Assembly: GCA_017937385.1 (NCBI GenBank)
Contig: JAGBDR010000074.1
Location: forward strand, 1 to 47,566
Direction: 5' to 3'
Length of the DNA stretch: 47,566 nucleotides
Source of the DNA: Parabacteroides sp.
Lineage (GTDB): Bacteria > Bacteroidota > Bacteroidia > Bacteroidales > Tannerellaceae
The notes under the pieces: generated by a model
Databases searched by the model: none
The model's input: the letters and a program-made list of their open reading frames with translations, nothing else
What the model was told of the DNA's origin: nothing
Program-made: the position numbers and the translations under genes
In this document: piece by piece, positions 34,503-43,281 of the stretch
Layout of the letters: every line of letters starts with the position of its first letter
How positions within the stretch are numbered: position 1 is the first letter of the stretch

Positions 34503-35097
34503 CTCTTTCAATTGCTCTTAAAAAGAGCACCTTATTGTATATTATTGTTTCATTAACAAGTGCATACTTTCTTTAAGAACGGCTGCAAAATCCGTTCCTT
34601 TCGGACGGAAAAAGGGTTTTCTGCAGTGAAGTGCCGAGTTTTTTGTCCCGAAGACGGTCTTCAGCGCCGTGAATTGCCGGGTTCCTGAACCACGAAGTCC
34701 GACCTCAAGGCGATGAAGACGGTCGTCAAGGCGATGAAGAGGGACTTCGTCGTGAAAAGGAAGCAACTTGCTTTTCGAATATTCAGGACTGCATCCGATT
34801 CGTTTTGCTACAAGCGATTCTCCGGGAGTTCAGCTTTTCCACAATGTCAGTTTTTTCCACTTTCCAACAACAAAAAAACAGGGCTTCCCGACTTCTTGCC
34901 GACCTCATTTTACCGACTGTTCCTTCATAGCACTAAAAAAAAGCAAAAAGTCAAACACAAACCATCCGAAATTCCACGCCAAATAGAAAAACGCCCCAAT
35001 AGGGGTTATTGTTGGTTTTAACAATTTGCCGAACAACTGCAACCAGAGGACAATCCGGTGTTGATGGTGGTGAAATAAAAATATCCGCCCCATCCAC
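34503..35097. other. Repeat-rich intergenic stretch
   Basis: No gene is supported here. A TGCTCTT/AAGAGCA hairpin lies at 34513-34529. ACGAAGTCC (34692-34700) pairs with GGACTTCGT (34742-34750), enclosing two direct copies of TCAAGGCGATGAAGA (34705-34719 and 34726-34740). Copy B of the dispersed repeat occupies 34893-35012. Confidence 0.6.
34893..35012. repeat. Dispersed intergenic repeat, copy B
   Basis: It matches the stretch at 28-149 in the same orientation; the end (AAATAGAAAAACGCCC, then GGGGTTATTGT) is nearly identical. The AACGCCCC / AGGGGTTATT part forms a hairpin. Confidence 0.65.
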
Positions 35098-35127
35098 TTG
35101 GATGTTTCTTAACTTTCTGTATCTTTG
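35098..35127 (+). promoter_or_regulatory. Promoter of the phosphohexomutase gene
   Basis: TTG at 35098-35100 and TATCTTTG at 35120-35127 are 19 bases apart, a good Bacteroidetes promoter 35 bases before the ATG. Confidence 0.8.
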
Positions 35128-35162
35128 TTCATTCTAAAAATTAAAAGCAAGACATATAGGTC

Positions 35163-36911
35163 ATGGAGAACAAGGAACTGTTAGAAATGGTAAGGAGCAA
35201 GGCACAAAGCTGGCTTACTAAAAGTTATGACGCTGAGACACGTGCACAGGTGCAGGCTCTGTTAGACAATGAAGATCCGACGGAACTGATCGAATCATTC
35301 TACAAAGACCTGGAATTTGGTACTGGCGGTTTGAGAGGCATCATGGGAGTCGGTTCGAACCGGATGAACATCTATACGGTGGGAGCAGCCACACAAGGCT
35401 TGTCCAACTATCTGAAAAAGGAATTTGCCGATCTGGAGCAGATCAAAGTCGTTATCGGCCATGACTGCCGCAACAACAGCCGCAAATTCGCTGAAATCTC
35501 GGCTGACATTTTCTCGGCAAACGGCATCAAGGTCTATCTGTTCGAGGACCTTCGCCCGACTCCTGAAATGTCATACACCATCCGCAAGTTGGGATGCCAG
35601 AGCGGTATTATCCTGACGGCTTCGCACAATCCGAAAGAATATAACGGATACAAGGCGTATTGGAACGATGGCGCCCAGATGATCGCGCCGCATGACAAGA
35701 ACACGATTGCCGAAGTAAACAAAATACGCAGTGCCAGTGAAATCAAGTTCGAAGGCAATAAGGAACTGATCGAAATCATCGGCAAAGAAATCGACGAACA
35801 ATATATCAACGACCTGAAGACTATTTCACTGTCACCGGAATCGATCGCACGCCACCACGACATGAAGATCGTTTACACGCCGATCCACGGAACTGGTGTG
35901 ACGGTTATCCCGCCGACACTGAAAGCTTTCGGCTTCACAAACATCATCCACGTGCCCGAACAGGACGTAGTCAGCGGTGACTTCCCGACCGTCGTCTCCC
36001 CCAACCCGGAAGAACCGGCCGCCTTGGCTTTGGCAGTAGAGAAAGCCAAAGAGACAGATGCCGAACTGGTATTGGCTTCCGACCCGGACGCAGACCGCGT
36101 AGGGGCAGCCGTGAAGAACAACGAAGGCGAATGGGTTTTGCTGAACGGCAACCAGACCGCCTTGATGTTCGTCTACTACCTCATCACCCGCTGGAAAGAG
36201 CTGGGCAAGGTCAACGGCAAGGAATATATCGTCAAGACTATCGTCACGACCGAACTGATCCGTACGATCGCCGAAAAGAACGGGGTCGAGCTGTACGATG
36301 TCTACACCGGTTTCAAATGGATTGCCGATGTCATGAAGAAGAACGAAGGCAAGAAAAACTATATCGGCGGTGGTGAAGAAAGCTACGGCTTCCTGTGTGA
36401 AGATTTCGTCCGCGACAAAGATGCCGTTTCCGCTTGTGCCATCTTGGCCGAAATCGCAGCCTGGGCCAAAGACCAGGGAATCACGATGTACCAGTTGTTG
36501 CAGAACATCTACGTCCAGTATGGTTTCTCCAAGGAAAAGGGTATCTCGGTCGTAAAGAAAGGCAAGAGCGGTGCTGAAGAGATCGAAGCGATGATGAAGC
36601 ACTTCCGCGAAAACCCGTTGCAGGAAATCGCAGGTTCCAAAGTAACCCTGTTCTACGACTATGCCTCCCTGAAAGGGAAAGATTGCGTAGCCGGCGAAAC
36701 GTTGATTTTAGATATGCCGACTACTTCCAATGTCCTGCAATATTTCACGGAAGACGGCACGAAAGTTTCCATCCGTCCTTCCGGTACAGAACCGAAGATC
36801 AAGTTCTATTGCGAAGTCCATTCCAAAGTGAAGAGCCTCGACGAACTGCCAGCTGCCGAAAAAGCAGGAGCAGAAAAAATCGAAGCGATCAAGGCTTCAT
36901 TGGGAATCTGA
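35163..36911 (+). CDS. Phosphoglucomutase/phosphomannomutase
   Basis: The 582-residue alpha-D-phosphohexomutase interconverts hexose 1- and 6-phosphates. The phosphoserine is S154 in TASHNPKEYNGYK. The magnesium loop is DPDADR (D307, D309, D311). The sugar-binding GGGEESYG and the phosphate-binding RPSGTEPKIKFY follow. The length places it with the long PGM2-like bacterial enzymes. It would connect glucose-1-phosphate from the glycogen phosphorylase to glycolysis. It is a single-gene unit with a strong promoter and terminator. Confidence 0.93.
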   Translation: MENKELLEMVRSKAQSWLTKSYDAETRAQVQALLDNEDPTELIESFYKDLEFGTGGLRGIMGVGSNRMNIYTVGAATQGLSNYLKKEFADLEQIKVVIGHDCRNNSRKFAEISADIFSANGIKVYLFEDLRPTPEMSYTIRKLGCQSGIILTASHNPKEYNGYKAYWNDGAQMIAPHDKNTIAEVNKIRSASEIKFEGNKELIEIIGKEIDEQYINDLKTISLSPESIARHHDMKIVYTPIHGTGVTVIPPTLKAFGFTNIIHVPEQDVVSGDFPTVVSPNPEEPAALALAVEKAKETDAELVLASDPDADRVGAAVKNNEGEWVLLNGNQTALMFVYYLITRWKELGKVNGKEYIVKTIVTTELIRTIAEKNGVELYDVYTGFKWIADVMKKNEGKKNYIGGGEESYGFLCEDFVRDKDAVSACAILAEIAAWAKDQGITMYQLLQNIYVQYGFSKEKGISVVKKGKSGAEEIEAMMKHFRENPLQEIAGSKVTLFYDYASLKGKDCVAGETLILDMPTTSNVLQYFTEDGTKVSIRPSGTEPKIKFYCEVHSKVKSLDELPAAEKAGAEKIEAIKASLGI

Positions 36912-36942
36912 TTCCAGACCGCAATCAATCGATTATAAAAGG

Positions 36943-36975
36943 AAGAGCGTCCTTGCAAAAGAGGGACGCTCTTTT
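36943..36975. terminator. Bidirectional terminator
   Basis: AAGAGCGTCC (36943-36952) pairs with GGACGCTCTT (36964-36973), with T-rich sequence after it. It lies between the convergent mutase and cytidine deaminase genes. Confidence 0.85.
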
Positions 36976-36980
36976 CTCTT

Positions 36981-37457
36981 TCAAGTCAAGTCTTTCGCTC
37001 CAAAACACAACGGCAACAACGATTCGGCACTTTCCGCCACGACCACTTCTTTTGCCCCGAAAAGCAAGATTTTCATCGGTTTGCCATACCGCTGTTCCGT
37101 CTCCAGCAACACCTGACGGCACGCTCCGCAAGGGGTAATGCTTTCGACCGGATGCCCATTCGTAACAGCTGCGATGGCAAGAGCGACAACGGGTATATCC
37201 GGATATTGATGGCCGGCATGAAACAACGCCACCCGTTCCGCACACAAACCGGAGGGATAGGCTGCATTTTCCTGGTTGCTACCAGTCACAACCAGGCCGT
37301 TTTCCAACAGAGCCGCTGCCCCGACATGAAACTTCGAATAAGGCGCATAGGACTGTCCGGTCGCTTTCAGAGCCGCTTCAGCCAACTCCCTTTCCCCTTC
37401 CGGCAATTCAGAAAAAGGATAAATCCGGACTTTTGTTTCCAACTTGATTTCTTTCAT
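36981..37457 (-). CDS. cdd: Cytidine deaminase
   Basis: The 158-residue enzyme deaminates cytidine and deoxycytidine to the uridine forms for pyrimidine salvage. Zinc and catalytic residues are C72 and E74 (GLCAERVAL) and C110/C113 (PCGACRQVL). The ATG at 37457 (MKEIKLETKV) is chosen; a longer frame from 37502 adds a hydrophobic run without homologous look. TATTTTTG on the minus strand (37483-37490) may be its -7 box. It is monocistronic. Confidence 0.93.
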   Translation of the reverse strand: MKEIKLETKVRIYPFSELPEGERELAEAALKATGQSYAPYSKFHVGAAALLENGLVVTGSNQENAAYPSGLCAERVALFHAGHQYPDIPVVALAIAAVTNGHPVESITPCGACRQVLLETEQRYGKPMKILLFGAKEVVVAESAESLLPLCFGAKDLT

Positions 37458-37621
37458 GAAATAACAGACTAAATGACACAAACAAAAATAAAGAAAAAGC
37501 ATAGCTTTACCTTTCCCAACCCATAGGGTTGCAGTTCTTACCCCATAGGATTCGGATACAGTCCAACGGCACGGTTGGAAGCCTCGGCAACAGACTATGG
37601 AAAGATGTAAAACAAATTAAT

Positions 37622-37629
37622 TATCTTTG
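37622..37629 (+). promoter_or_regulatory. -7 box for the glucosaminidase gene
   Basis: TATCTTTG lies 33 bases before the ATG at 37663. No clear -33 element is present. The gap 37458-37621 otherwise holds only the small AACCCATAGGGTT palindrome near 37518. Confidence 0.55.
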
Positions 37630-37662
37630 CCGCCAAATATAATCAAATACAACGAACCAGTC

Positions 37663-38574
37663 ATGCGATCAACACTACAAATTCTGTTCCTGCTGCTCCT
37701 GCTGTCCGTTGCCGGAGTTGCTTTCGGAGCCAACCAACGGAAAGTGCCGGCATACGAAAAGTATATCAAACAATATAGCGGCATAGCCATCCAACATCAA
37801 AAGAAATACCGTATTCCGGCAAGCATCACGCTCGCACAAGGATTATTGGAATCGGGAGCCGGGCAAAGCGAACTGGCGCGCAAGTCGAACAACCATTTCG
37901 GCATCAAATGCCATTCCGATTGGAGGGGAGGCCGTGTCTATCATGACGATGACCTACGCGGAGAATGTTTCCGCAAATACAAAAATCCGGAACAGTCCTA
38001 CGAAGACCATGCCCGTTTTCTGGTCGAACGCCCCCGTTACGCTTCCTTGTTCAAGTTGCGGACGACCGACTATAAAGGTTGGGCAAAAGGACTACAGAAA
38101 TGCGGATATGCAACCGACCGCGCATACGCGAACCGGTTGATCAAGTTGATCGAAGATTACGATTTATACAGATATGACACGGCAAAGAGCTATTCCAACA
38201 CGAATAAAAACAGGAAACGGCCGAGCCACATCTCCCGATACACCATCTACCGGACAAACGGCTTGCTATATGTCTATTCCAACGGCCGGGACAGCTTCGA
38301 CGACATAGCCGCCAGCTTGGGTTTCCGGGTGAAAGACTTGAAGAAATACAACGAAGTTCCGGAAGATTTCCCGCTCCAAAAAGGAGACATCGTTTACTTG
38401 GAAAAGAAGAAGAAGAGAGCCGACAAACCTAATTACGATTACGTCGTGAAAATAGGTGACTCCATGCACGGCATCGCACAAAAATTCGGAATACAGATCA
38501 AGAGCTTATATAAGATGAATAAAAAGCACAAAGATTATATTCCGGAAGAAGGAGATGTGCTAAAACTTAGATAA
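37663..38574 (+). CDS. Exported glucosaminidase-like murein hydrolase with LysM
   Basis: The 303-residue protein has a signal peptide (about 1-23). A mannosyl-glycoprotein endo-beta-N-acetylglucosaminidase-like (FlgJ-type) domain covers about 30-185, with the likely catalytic E63 in LLESGAGQSELA and the NNHFGIKCH segment. Two LysM-like modules follow (about 195-250 and 256-303, the second with KIGDSMHGIAQKFGI). It probably trims cell-wall glycan. The ATG at 37663 begins the signal peptide. Family call is firm; bond specificity is inferred. Confidence 0.88.
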   Translation: MRSTLQILFLLLLLSVAGVAFGANQRKVPAYEKYIKQYSGIAIQHQKKYRIPASITLAQGLLESGAGQSELARKSNNHFGIKCHSDWRGGRVYHDDDLRGECFRKYKNPEQSYEDHARFLVERPRYASLFKLRTTDYKGWAKGLQKCGYATDRAYANRLIKLIEDYDLYRYDTAKSYSNTNKNRKRPSHISRYTIYRTNGLLYVYSNGRDSFDDIAASLGFRVKDLKKYNEVPEDFPLQKGDIVYLEKKKKRADKPNYDYVVKIGDSMHGIAQKFGIQIKSLYKMNKKHKDYIPEEGDVLKLR

Positions 38575-38590
38575 GTAAGACAAAAAATAG

Positions 38591-38598
38591 TATCTTTG
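38591..38598 (+). promoter_or_regulatory. -7 box for purM
   Basis: TATCTTTG lies 20 bases before the purM ATG and 17 after the previous stop. The -33 position falls in the end of the upstream gene and is not recognisable. Confidence 0.6.
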
Positions 38599-38618
38599 CA
38601 GACAAATTTACAAAAACA

Positions 38619-39788
38619 ATGAGTGACCAACGTTATAATCTACGCGGTGTATCCGCTTCGAAAGAAGATGTTCACAACGCAATAAAGAACATCGACAAGG
38701 GAATCTTTCCCCAAGCATTCTGTAAGATCATCCCCGATATCTTAGGCGGAGATCCTGAATATTGCAACATCATGCACGCCGACGGAGCCGGAACCAAGTC
38801 ATCCCTGGCTTACCTGTACTGGAAAGAGACGGGGGACCTGTCCGTATGGAAAGGGATTGCGCAAGACGCTTTGATCATGAATATCGACGACCTGCTGTGC
38901 GTAGGTGCCGTAGACAATATATTGGTCTCCTCCACGATCGGCCGCAACAAACTGCTGGTTCCGGGTGAAGTGATCTCCGCTATCATCAACGGGACAGACG
39001 AACTGCTGGCCGAACTCCGAGAAATGGGAGTCGGCTGCTATGCGACAGGCGGTGAAACGGCTGATGTCGGCGATCTGGTTCGCACCATCATCGTAGACAG
39101 CACGGTTACCTGCCGCATGAAACGCGCCGACGTGATCGACAATGCGAACATTCGCCAGGGTGATGTGATCGTCGGGCTGGCCTCTTTCGGACAGGCTACT
39201 TACGAGAAAGAATATAACGGCGGCATGGGAAGCAACGGGCTGACCAGTGCACGTCATGATGTTTTTGCCAAATACCTGGCAGAGAAATATCCGGAAAGCT
39301 TCGACAAGGCTGTTCCCGACGAACTGGTCTATAGCGGCGGTTTGAAGCTGACCGATGCCATTGAAGGATCACCGTTGAACGCCGGCAAACTGGTACTCTC
39401 ACCTACCCGAACCTATGCTCCGGTAGTTAAAAAGCTATTGGATGCGTTGCGTCCGGAAATCCACGGCATGGTACACTGCTCAGGCGGTGCACAAACCAAG
39501 GTCATGCACTTCGTAGGTGACAATTGTCGCGTGGTCAAAGACAATATGTTCCCCGTTCCTCCGCTGTTCAAGACGATCAAAGAACAAAGCGGCACGGCTT
39601 GGGACGAGATGTACAAGGTGTTCAACATGGGACACCGGCTGGAAGTCTATCTGGCTCCGGAACATGCCGAAGAGGTGATTGCTATCAGCAAAAGTTTCAA
39701 CATCGACGCGCAAGTTGTCGGCCGCATAGAAAAAAGCGACAAGAAAGAGCTGATTATCAAGAGCGAGTTCGGAGAGTTCAGATATTAA
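38619..39788 (+). CDS. purM: Phosphoribosylformylglycinamidine cyclo-ligase (AIR synthase)
   Basis: The 389-residue enzyme closes the imidazole ring in purine synthesis, using ATP. It has the PurM-type N-terminal MHADGAGTKSSLAY with the ATP/formylglycinamidine loop, then DLLCVGAV and ATGGETADVGDLVR, and the glycine-rich GLASFGQATYEKEYNGGMGSN-like region split between the two halves. Length and sequence fit the Bacteroidales PurM form, which is longer than E. coli PurM (345). A small membrane gene follows by 8 bases, then prfA. Confidence 0.9.
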   Translation: MSDQRYNLRGVSASKEDVHNAIKNIDKGIFPQAFCKIIPDILGGDPEYCNIMHADGAGTKSSLAYLYWKETGDLSVWKGIAQDALIMNIDDLLCVGAVDNILVSSTIGRNKLLVPGEVISAIINGTDELLAELREMGVGCYATGGETADVGDLVRTIIVDSTVTCRMKRADVIDNANIRQGDVIVGLASFGQATYEKEYNGGMGSNGLTSARHDVFAKYLAEKYPESFDKAVPDELVYSGGLKLTDAIEGSPLNAGKLVLSPTRTYAPVVKKLLDALRPEIHGMVHCSGGAQTKVMHFVGDNCRVVKDNMFPVPPLFKTIKEQSGTAWDEMYKVFNMGHRLEVYLAPEHAEEVIAISKSFNIDAQVVGRIEKSDKKELIIKSEFGEFRY

Positions 39789-39796
39789 CAACTTGT

Positions 39797-40075
39797 ATGG
39801 AAAAGGAACGCGAAGGCTGTCTGATAGGCTTAGGCATGATGGGAATCTATGCGGTTCTTCTCATTGTGGCCTATTGGCTGGACATTCCTTTTCTTACGTA
39901 CATTTGCTACTTGTTCCCCGGACTGACAGGGGCCTACGTAGGCAGTATTTACTTCAGTCCCGCAGAAAAACGGAAGAAAAGCCGCTTCTCCCGTAGGACT
40001 TGGACAGGGCTGATTATCGCCTATCTCGCATTAGCGGCACTGTTAGCGTGGTGGCTGGAAGGCAGGTTGTGGTAG
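39797..40075 (+). CDS. Small membrane protein, 92 residues
   Basis: Starting at the ATG 39797 (MEKEREGCLIGLGMMGIYA), it has about three membrane segments (roughly 8-25, 30-48, 70-87) with a basic loop (AEKRKKSRFSRRTW) between the second and third. I recognise no family. It is spaced 8 bases after purM and 39 bases before prfA, so probably cotranscribed with purM. Confidence 0.7.
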   Translation: MEKEREGCLIGLGMMGIYAVLLIVAYWLDIPFLTYICYLFPGLTGAYVGSIYFSPAEKRKKSRFSRRTWTGLIIAYLALAALLAWWLEGRLW

Positions 40076-40114
40076 CTCTCAAAATATAAACAGATAAAAG
40101 TTGGCTGAATAGAT

Positions 40115-41221
40115 ATGGCAGAAAATACATTATTAGAAAAATTGGACGGTCTGGTAGCTCGTTTTGAAGAGGTATCGACGCTTATCACCGACCCCAATGT
40201 CATCGCCGACCAGAAAAGATACGTCAAACTCACGAAAGAATATAAGGACTTGGGTGACATCCTCAAGGCACGTAAAGAATACCTGCAATGCCTCAACGGC
40301 CTGGAAGAGGCACGCCAGATGATGTCCGAATCGGACCCGGAGATGAAGGAAATGGCTCGCGAAGAGGCCGCCGCCTGTGAAGCACGCATTCCGGAACTAG
40401 AAGAGAATATCAAGTTGCTTTTGGTTCCTGCCGACCCGCAAGACGACAAGAATGCGATTGTTGAGATACGAGGCGGAACGGGTGGCGACGAGGCGGCACT
40501 TTTTGCCGGTGACCTCTACCGTATGTACGTCAAGTATTGTGAGGCGAAAGGTTGGAAAGTCGCCGTTTCCAGTTATAGCGAAGGGGCAGCCGGCGGTTTT
40601 AAGGAAATCATCTTTACCGTAAGTGGAGAGAAAGTGTACGGGACCCTCAAATATGAGTCGGGCGTGCATCGTGTGCAACGTGTGCCGGCAACCGAAACAC
40701 AGGGGCGTGTACATACATCGGCGGCCACCGTTGCCGTACTTCCCGAAGCGGACGAGTTTGACGTGGAAATCAATGAAGGCGAAATCAAATGGGACACGTT
40801 CCGTTCGGGTGGAGCCGGAGGACAGAACGTAAACAAAGTCGAGTCGGGTGTCCGCCTGCGCTATGTCTGGAAGAATCCGAATACCGGCGTAAGCGAAGAA
40901 ATCCTGATCGAATGTACCGAGACACGCGACCAGCCGAAGAACAAGGAACGTGCGCTTACACGCCTGCGTTCGTTTATATATGACAAGGAACACCAGAAAT
41001 ATCTGGATGACATTGCTAACAAACGTAAGACGATGGTTTCCACCGGCGACCGTTCGGCAAAGATCCGTACCTACAATTATCCGCAGGGACGCATCACCGA
41101 CCATCGTATCAACTACACGATTTACAATCTCTCAGCCTTTATGAATGGGGATATACAAGGATGCCTCGATCAGCTGATCGTGGCCGAGAATGCTGAACGA
41201 CTGAAAGAGTCTGAACTATAA
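40115..41221 (+). CDS. prfA: Peptide chain release factor 1
   Basis: The 368-residue factor ends translation at UAA and UAG. The GGQ motif that triggers peptide release is in SGGAGGQNVNKVESG. The stop-codon-reading PAT tripeptide is in RVPATETQGRVHTS. The N-terminal helical hairpin and the GGTGGDEAALFAGDL stretch are typical of RF1. The motif set favours RF1 over RF2, and no frameshift site is present. pyrF follows after 36 bases. Confidence 0.95.
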   Translation: MAENTLLEKLDGLVARFEEVSTLITDPNVIADQKRYVKLTKEYKDLGDILKARKEYLQCLNGLEEARQMMSESDPEMKEMAREEAAACEARIPELEENIKLLLVPADPQDDKNAIVEIRGGTGGDEAALFAGDLYRMYVKYCEAKGWKVAVSSYSEGAAGGFKEIIFTVSGEKVYGTLKYESGVHRVQRVPATETQGRVHTSAATVAVLPEADEFDVEINEGEIKWDTFRSGGAGGQNVNKVESGVRLRYVWKNPNTGVSEEILIECTETRDQPKNKERALTRLRSFIYDKEHQKYLDDIANKRKTMVSTGDRSAKIRTYNYPQGRITDHRINYTIYNLSAFMNGDIQGCLDQLIVAENAERLKESEL

Positions 41222-41257
41222 CATTGATTTTTAGACTAATTTTTTACACGTAACAAC

Positions 41258-42100
41258 ATGAACAAACAGCAATTATTTGAAAACATCAAGAAAAAACAGT
41301 CCTTTCTTTGCGTAGGGCTCGACACCGATATAAAGAAGATCCCGCAGCATCTGCTGTCTGAAGAAGATCCGATCTTCGCATTCAACAAAGCGATTATCGA
41401 CGCAACAGCCGACTATTGCGTGGCTTATAAGCCGAACTTGGCTTTCTATGAAAGTTTAGGCGTAAAAGGGATGCTGTCATTCGAAAAGACAGTCGCTTAT
41501 TTGCGTGAAAACTATCCTGACCAGTTTATTATCGCCGATGCAAAGCGTGGGGATATCGGAAATACATCCGAAATGTATGCACGTTCTTTCTTCGACCATA
41601 TCAAGGTGGATGCCGTAACAGTCGCTCCGTATATGGGTGAAGACAGTGTAAAGCCGTTCCTGATCTATCCGGAAGCCTGGGTAATCCTGTTGGCGTTGAC
41701 CTCCAACAAAGGTTCGCACGATTTTCAGTTGACAGAAGATGCCAATGGCGAACGGTTGTTCGAGAAAGTATTGAAAAAGTCTCAGGAATGGGCTACCGAC
41801 GAACAGATGATGTATGTGGTAGGTGCAACCCAGGGAAAAATGTTTTTGGATATCCGCAAGCACGCACCCAACCACTTCCTGTTGGTACCGGGCATAGGCG
41901 CACAGGGTGGAAGCCTCGCTGAAGTAGCCCAGTACGGCATGAACGACCAGTGCGGATTGCTGGTAAACTCTTCCCGTGCCATCATATATGCAGACAAAAC
42001 AGAGAATTTTGCTCATGTAGCGCGTGAAGCTGCCCAGGCGGTACAGCAAGAAATGGCAGGATATCTGCATGATAAAGGAATTATTCCCTGCAAAGCATAG
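41258..42100 (+). CDS. pyrF: Orotidine 5'-phosphate decarboxylase
   Basis: The 280-residue enzyme makes UMP in the last step of pyrimidine synthesis. The catalytic Asp-Lys-x-x-Asp set is in [24 protein letters not shown] near the N-terminus and [10 protein letters not shown] (phosphate loop) near the C-terminus are typical. The length indicates the type 2 (larger) family found in Bacteroidetes and mycobacteria. It lies in one direction with prfA and lpxD. Confidence 0.93.
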   Translation: MNKQQLFENIKKKQSFLCVGLDTDIKKIPQHLLSEEDPIFAFNKAIIDATADYCVAYKPNLAFYESLGVKGMLSFEKTVAYLRENYPDQFIIADAKRGDIGNTSEMYARSFFDHIKVDAVTVAPYMGEDSVKPFLIYPEAWVILLALTSNKGSHDFQLTEDANGERLFEKVLKKSQEWATDEQMMYVVGATQGKMFLDIRKHAPNHFLLVPGIGAQGGSLAEVAQYGMNDQCGLLVNSSRAIIYADKTENFAHVAREAAQAVQQEMAGYLHDKGIIPCKA

Positions 42101-42188
42101 GCTATCCCAATTATTTTCACCATTTTTGCAAACTGCTTGGAAGTAAATTCGGGCAGTTGCATTTGAAATACATATAATAAATTAAGTA

Positions 42189-43253
42189 ATGGAGTTTTCA
42201 GCCCAACAAATAGCGAGCGTTTTAGGAGGAACCATCGAAGGCAACCCTGAAGTGAAAGTTCACAACTTCTCAAAGATAGAAGAAGGTAAACCGGGGACAT
42301 TGACGTTCTTGGCAAATCCCAAATATGAACATTTTATCTACACAACGGAAGCAAGCATTGTTTTAGTAAACAACGATTTCACCCCCTCCGAACCGGTAAA
42401 AGCCACCTTAGTCAAGGTAGCCAATGCCTATGCATCGCTCGCCATCCTGTTGAATATGGTAGAACAAACGAAAACCAAGAAAGCCGGTATAGAGGCTACG
42501 GCATTCATCGCTGGTTCGGCTATGGTCGGCGAAGGATGCTATGTCGGTAACTTCGCCTACATCGGCGAAGGCGTGAAGATCGGCAAGAACAGCCGTATCT
42601 ACCCATACGCCTATATCGGCGATCATGTGACCGTCGGCGATAACTGTACGATCTATCCGCACGTAACCATCTACAACGACTGCATAGTTGGTAACAATTG
42701 CATCCTGCATGCCGGAAGCGTGATCGGGTCGGATGGTTTCGGTTTCGCTCCTGAAGGCGAAAACTACAAGAAGATTCCCCAGTTGGGAAATGTCATATTG
42801 GAAGACGATGTCGAAATCGGCGCCAATACTACGATAGACCGTGCCGTTATGGATTCGACCATCATCCACCGAGGTGTCAAACTAGACAACCTGGTACAGA
42901 TTGCACACAATGTGGAAGTCGGTGAAAACACGGTAATGGCAGCCCAAGTCGGTATCGCCGGCTCCGTAAAGATCGGCAGTCATTGTATGTTTGGAGGCCA
43001 AGCCGGATTATCCGGCCATATCCATGTGGCAGACCATGTGGTATTCGGTGCGCAATGCGGTGTGATCAGCGATGTGAAAGAACCGACAACCCTGTTAGGA
43101 GCCCCGGCTATCAACGCGAAATCGTTTATGCGTTCCAGTGCCATCTTCAACCGTCTGCCGGATATGTATCGCCAGATGGGACAAATGCAACGTGAGATAG
43201 AACAACTTAAATCGGCAATTGACAAGGCTCAACTGACGACGAATAAATCATAA
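42189..43253 (+). CDS. lpxD: UDP-3-O-acyl-glucosamine N-acyltransferase
   Basis: The 354-residue enzyme adds the second acyl chain in lipid A synthesis. An N-terminal LpxD domain (about 1-95, ending near TKKAG) is followed by hexapeptide repeats forming a left-handed beta-helix (about 105-300; e.g. [20 protein letters not shown]). The catalytic histidine region is QIAHNVEVG, in a conserved stretch. The C-terminal helix (about 315-350) is charged. lpxC-fabZ and lpxA follow, so three lipid A genes are contiguous. Confidence 0.95.
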   Translation: MEFSAQQIASVLGGTIEGNPEVKVHNFSKIEEGKPGTLTFLANPKYEHFIYTTEASIVLVNNDFTPSEPVKATLVKVANAYASLAILLNMVEQTKTKKAGIEATAFIAGSAMVGEGCYVGNFAYIGEGVKIGKNSRIYPYAYIGDHVTVGDNCTIYPHVTIYNDCIVGNNCILHAGSVIGSDGFGFAPEGENYKKIPQLGNVILEDDVEIGANTTIDRAVMDSTIIHRGVKLDNLVQIAHNVEVGENTVMAAQVGIAGSVKIGSHCMFGGQAGLSGHIHVADHVVFGAQCGVISDVKEPTTLLGAPAINAKSFMRSSAIFNRLPDMYRQMGQMQREIEQLKSAIDKAQLTTNKS

Positions 43254-43275
43254 ATTATAAATCATAAATCATATA
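43244..43275. repeat. ATAAATC repeats before lpxC-fabZ
   Basis: Near-tandem ATAAATCATAAAT units lie at the end of lpxD and before lpxC-fabZ. The same family recurs at 44678-44731, 45541-45594 and at the window's right end (47550-47566). Confidence 0.65.
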
Positions 43276-43281
43276 GATCGT

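Noticed and set aside
34542-34766. 74-codon minus-strand open frame in the repeat-rich gap
   Set aside because: It has no domain and covers the nested repeat structure; likely chance.
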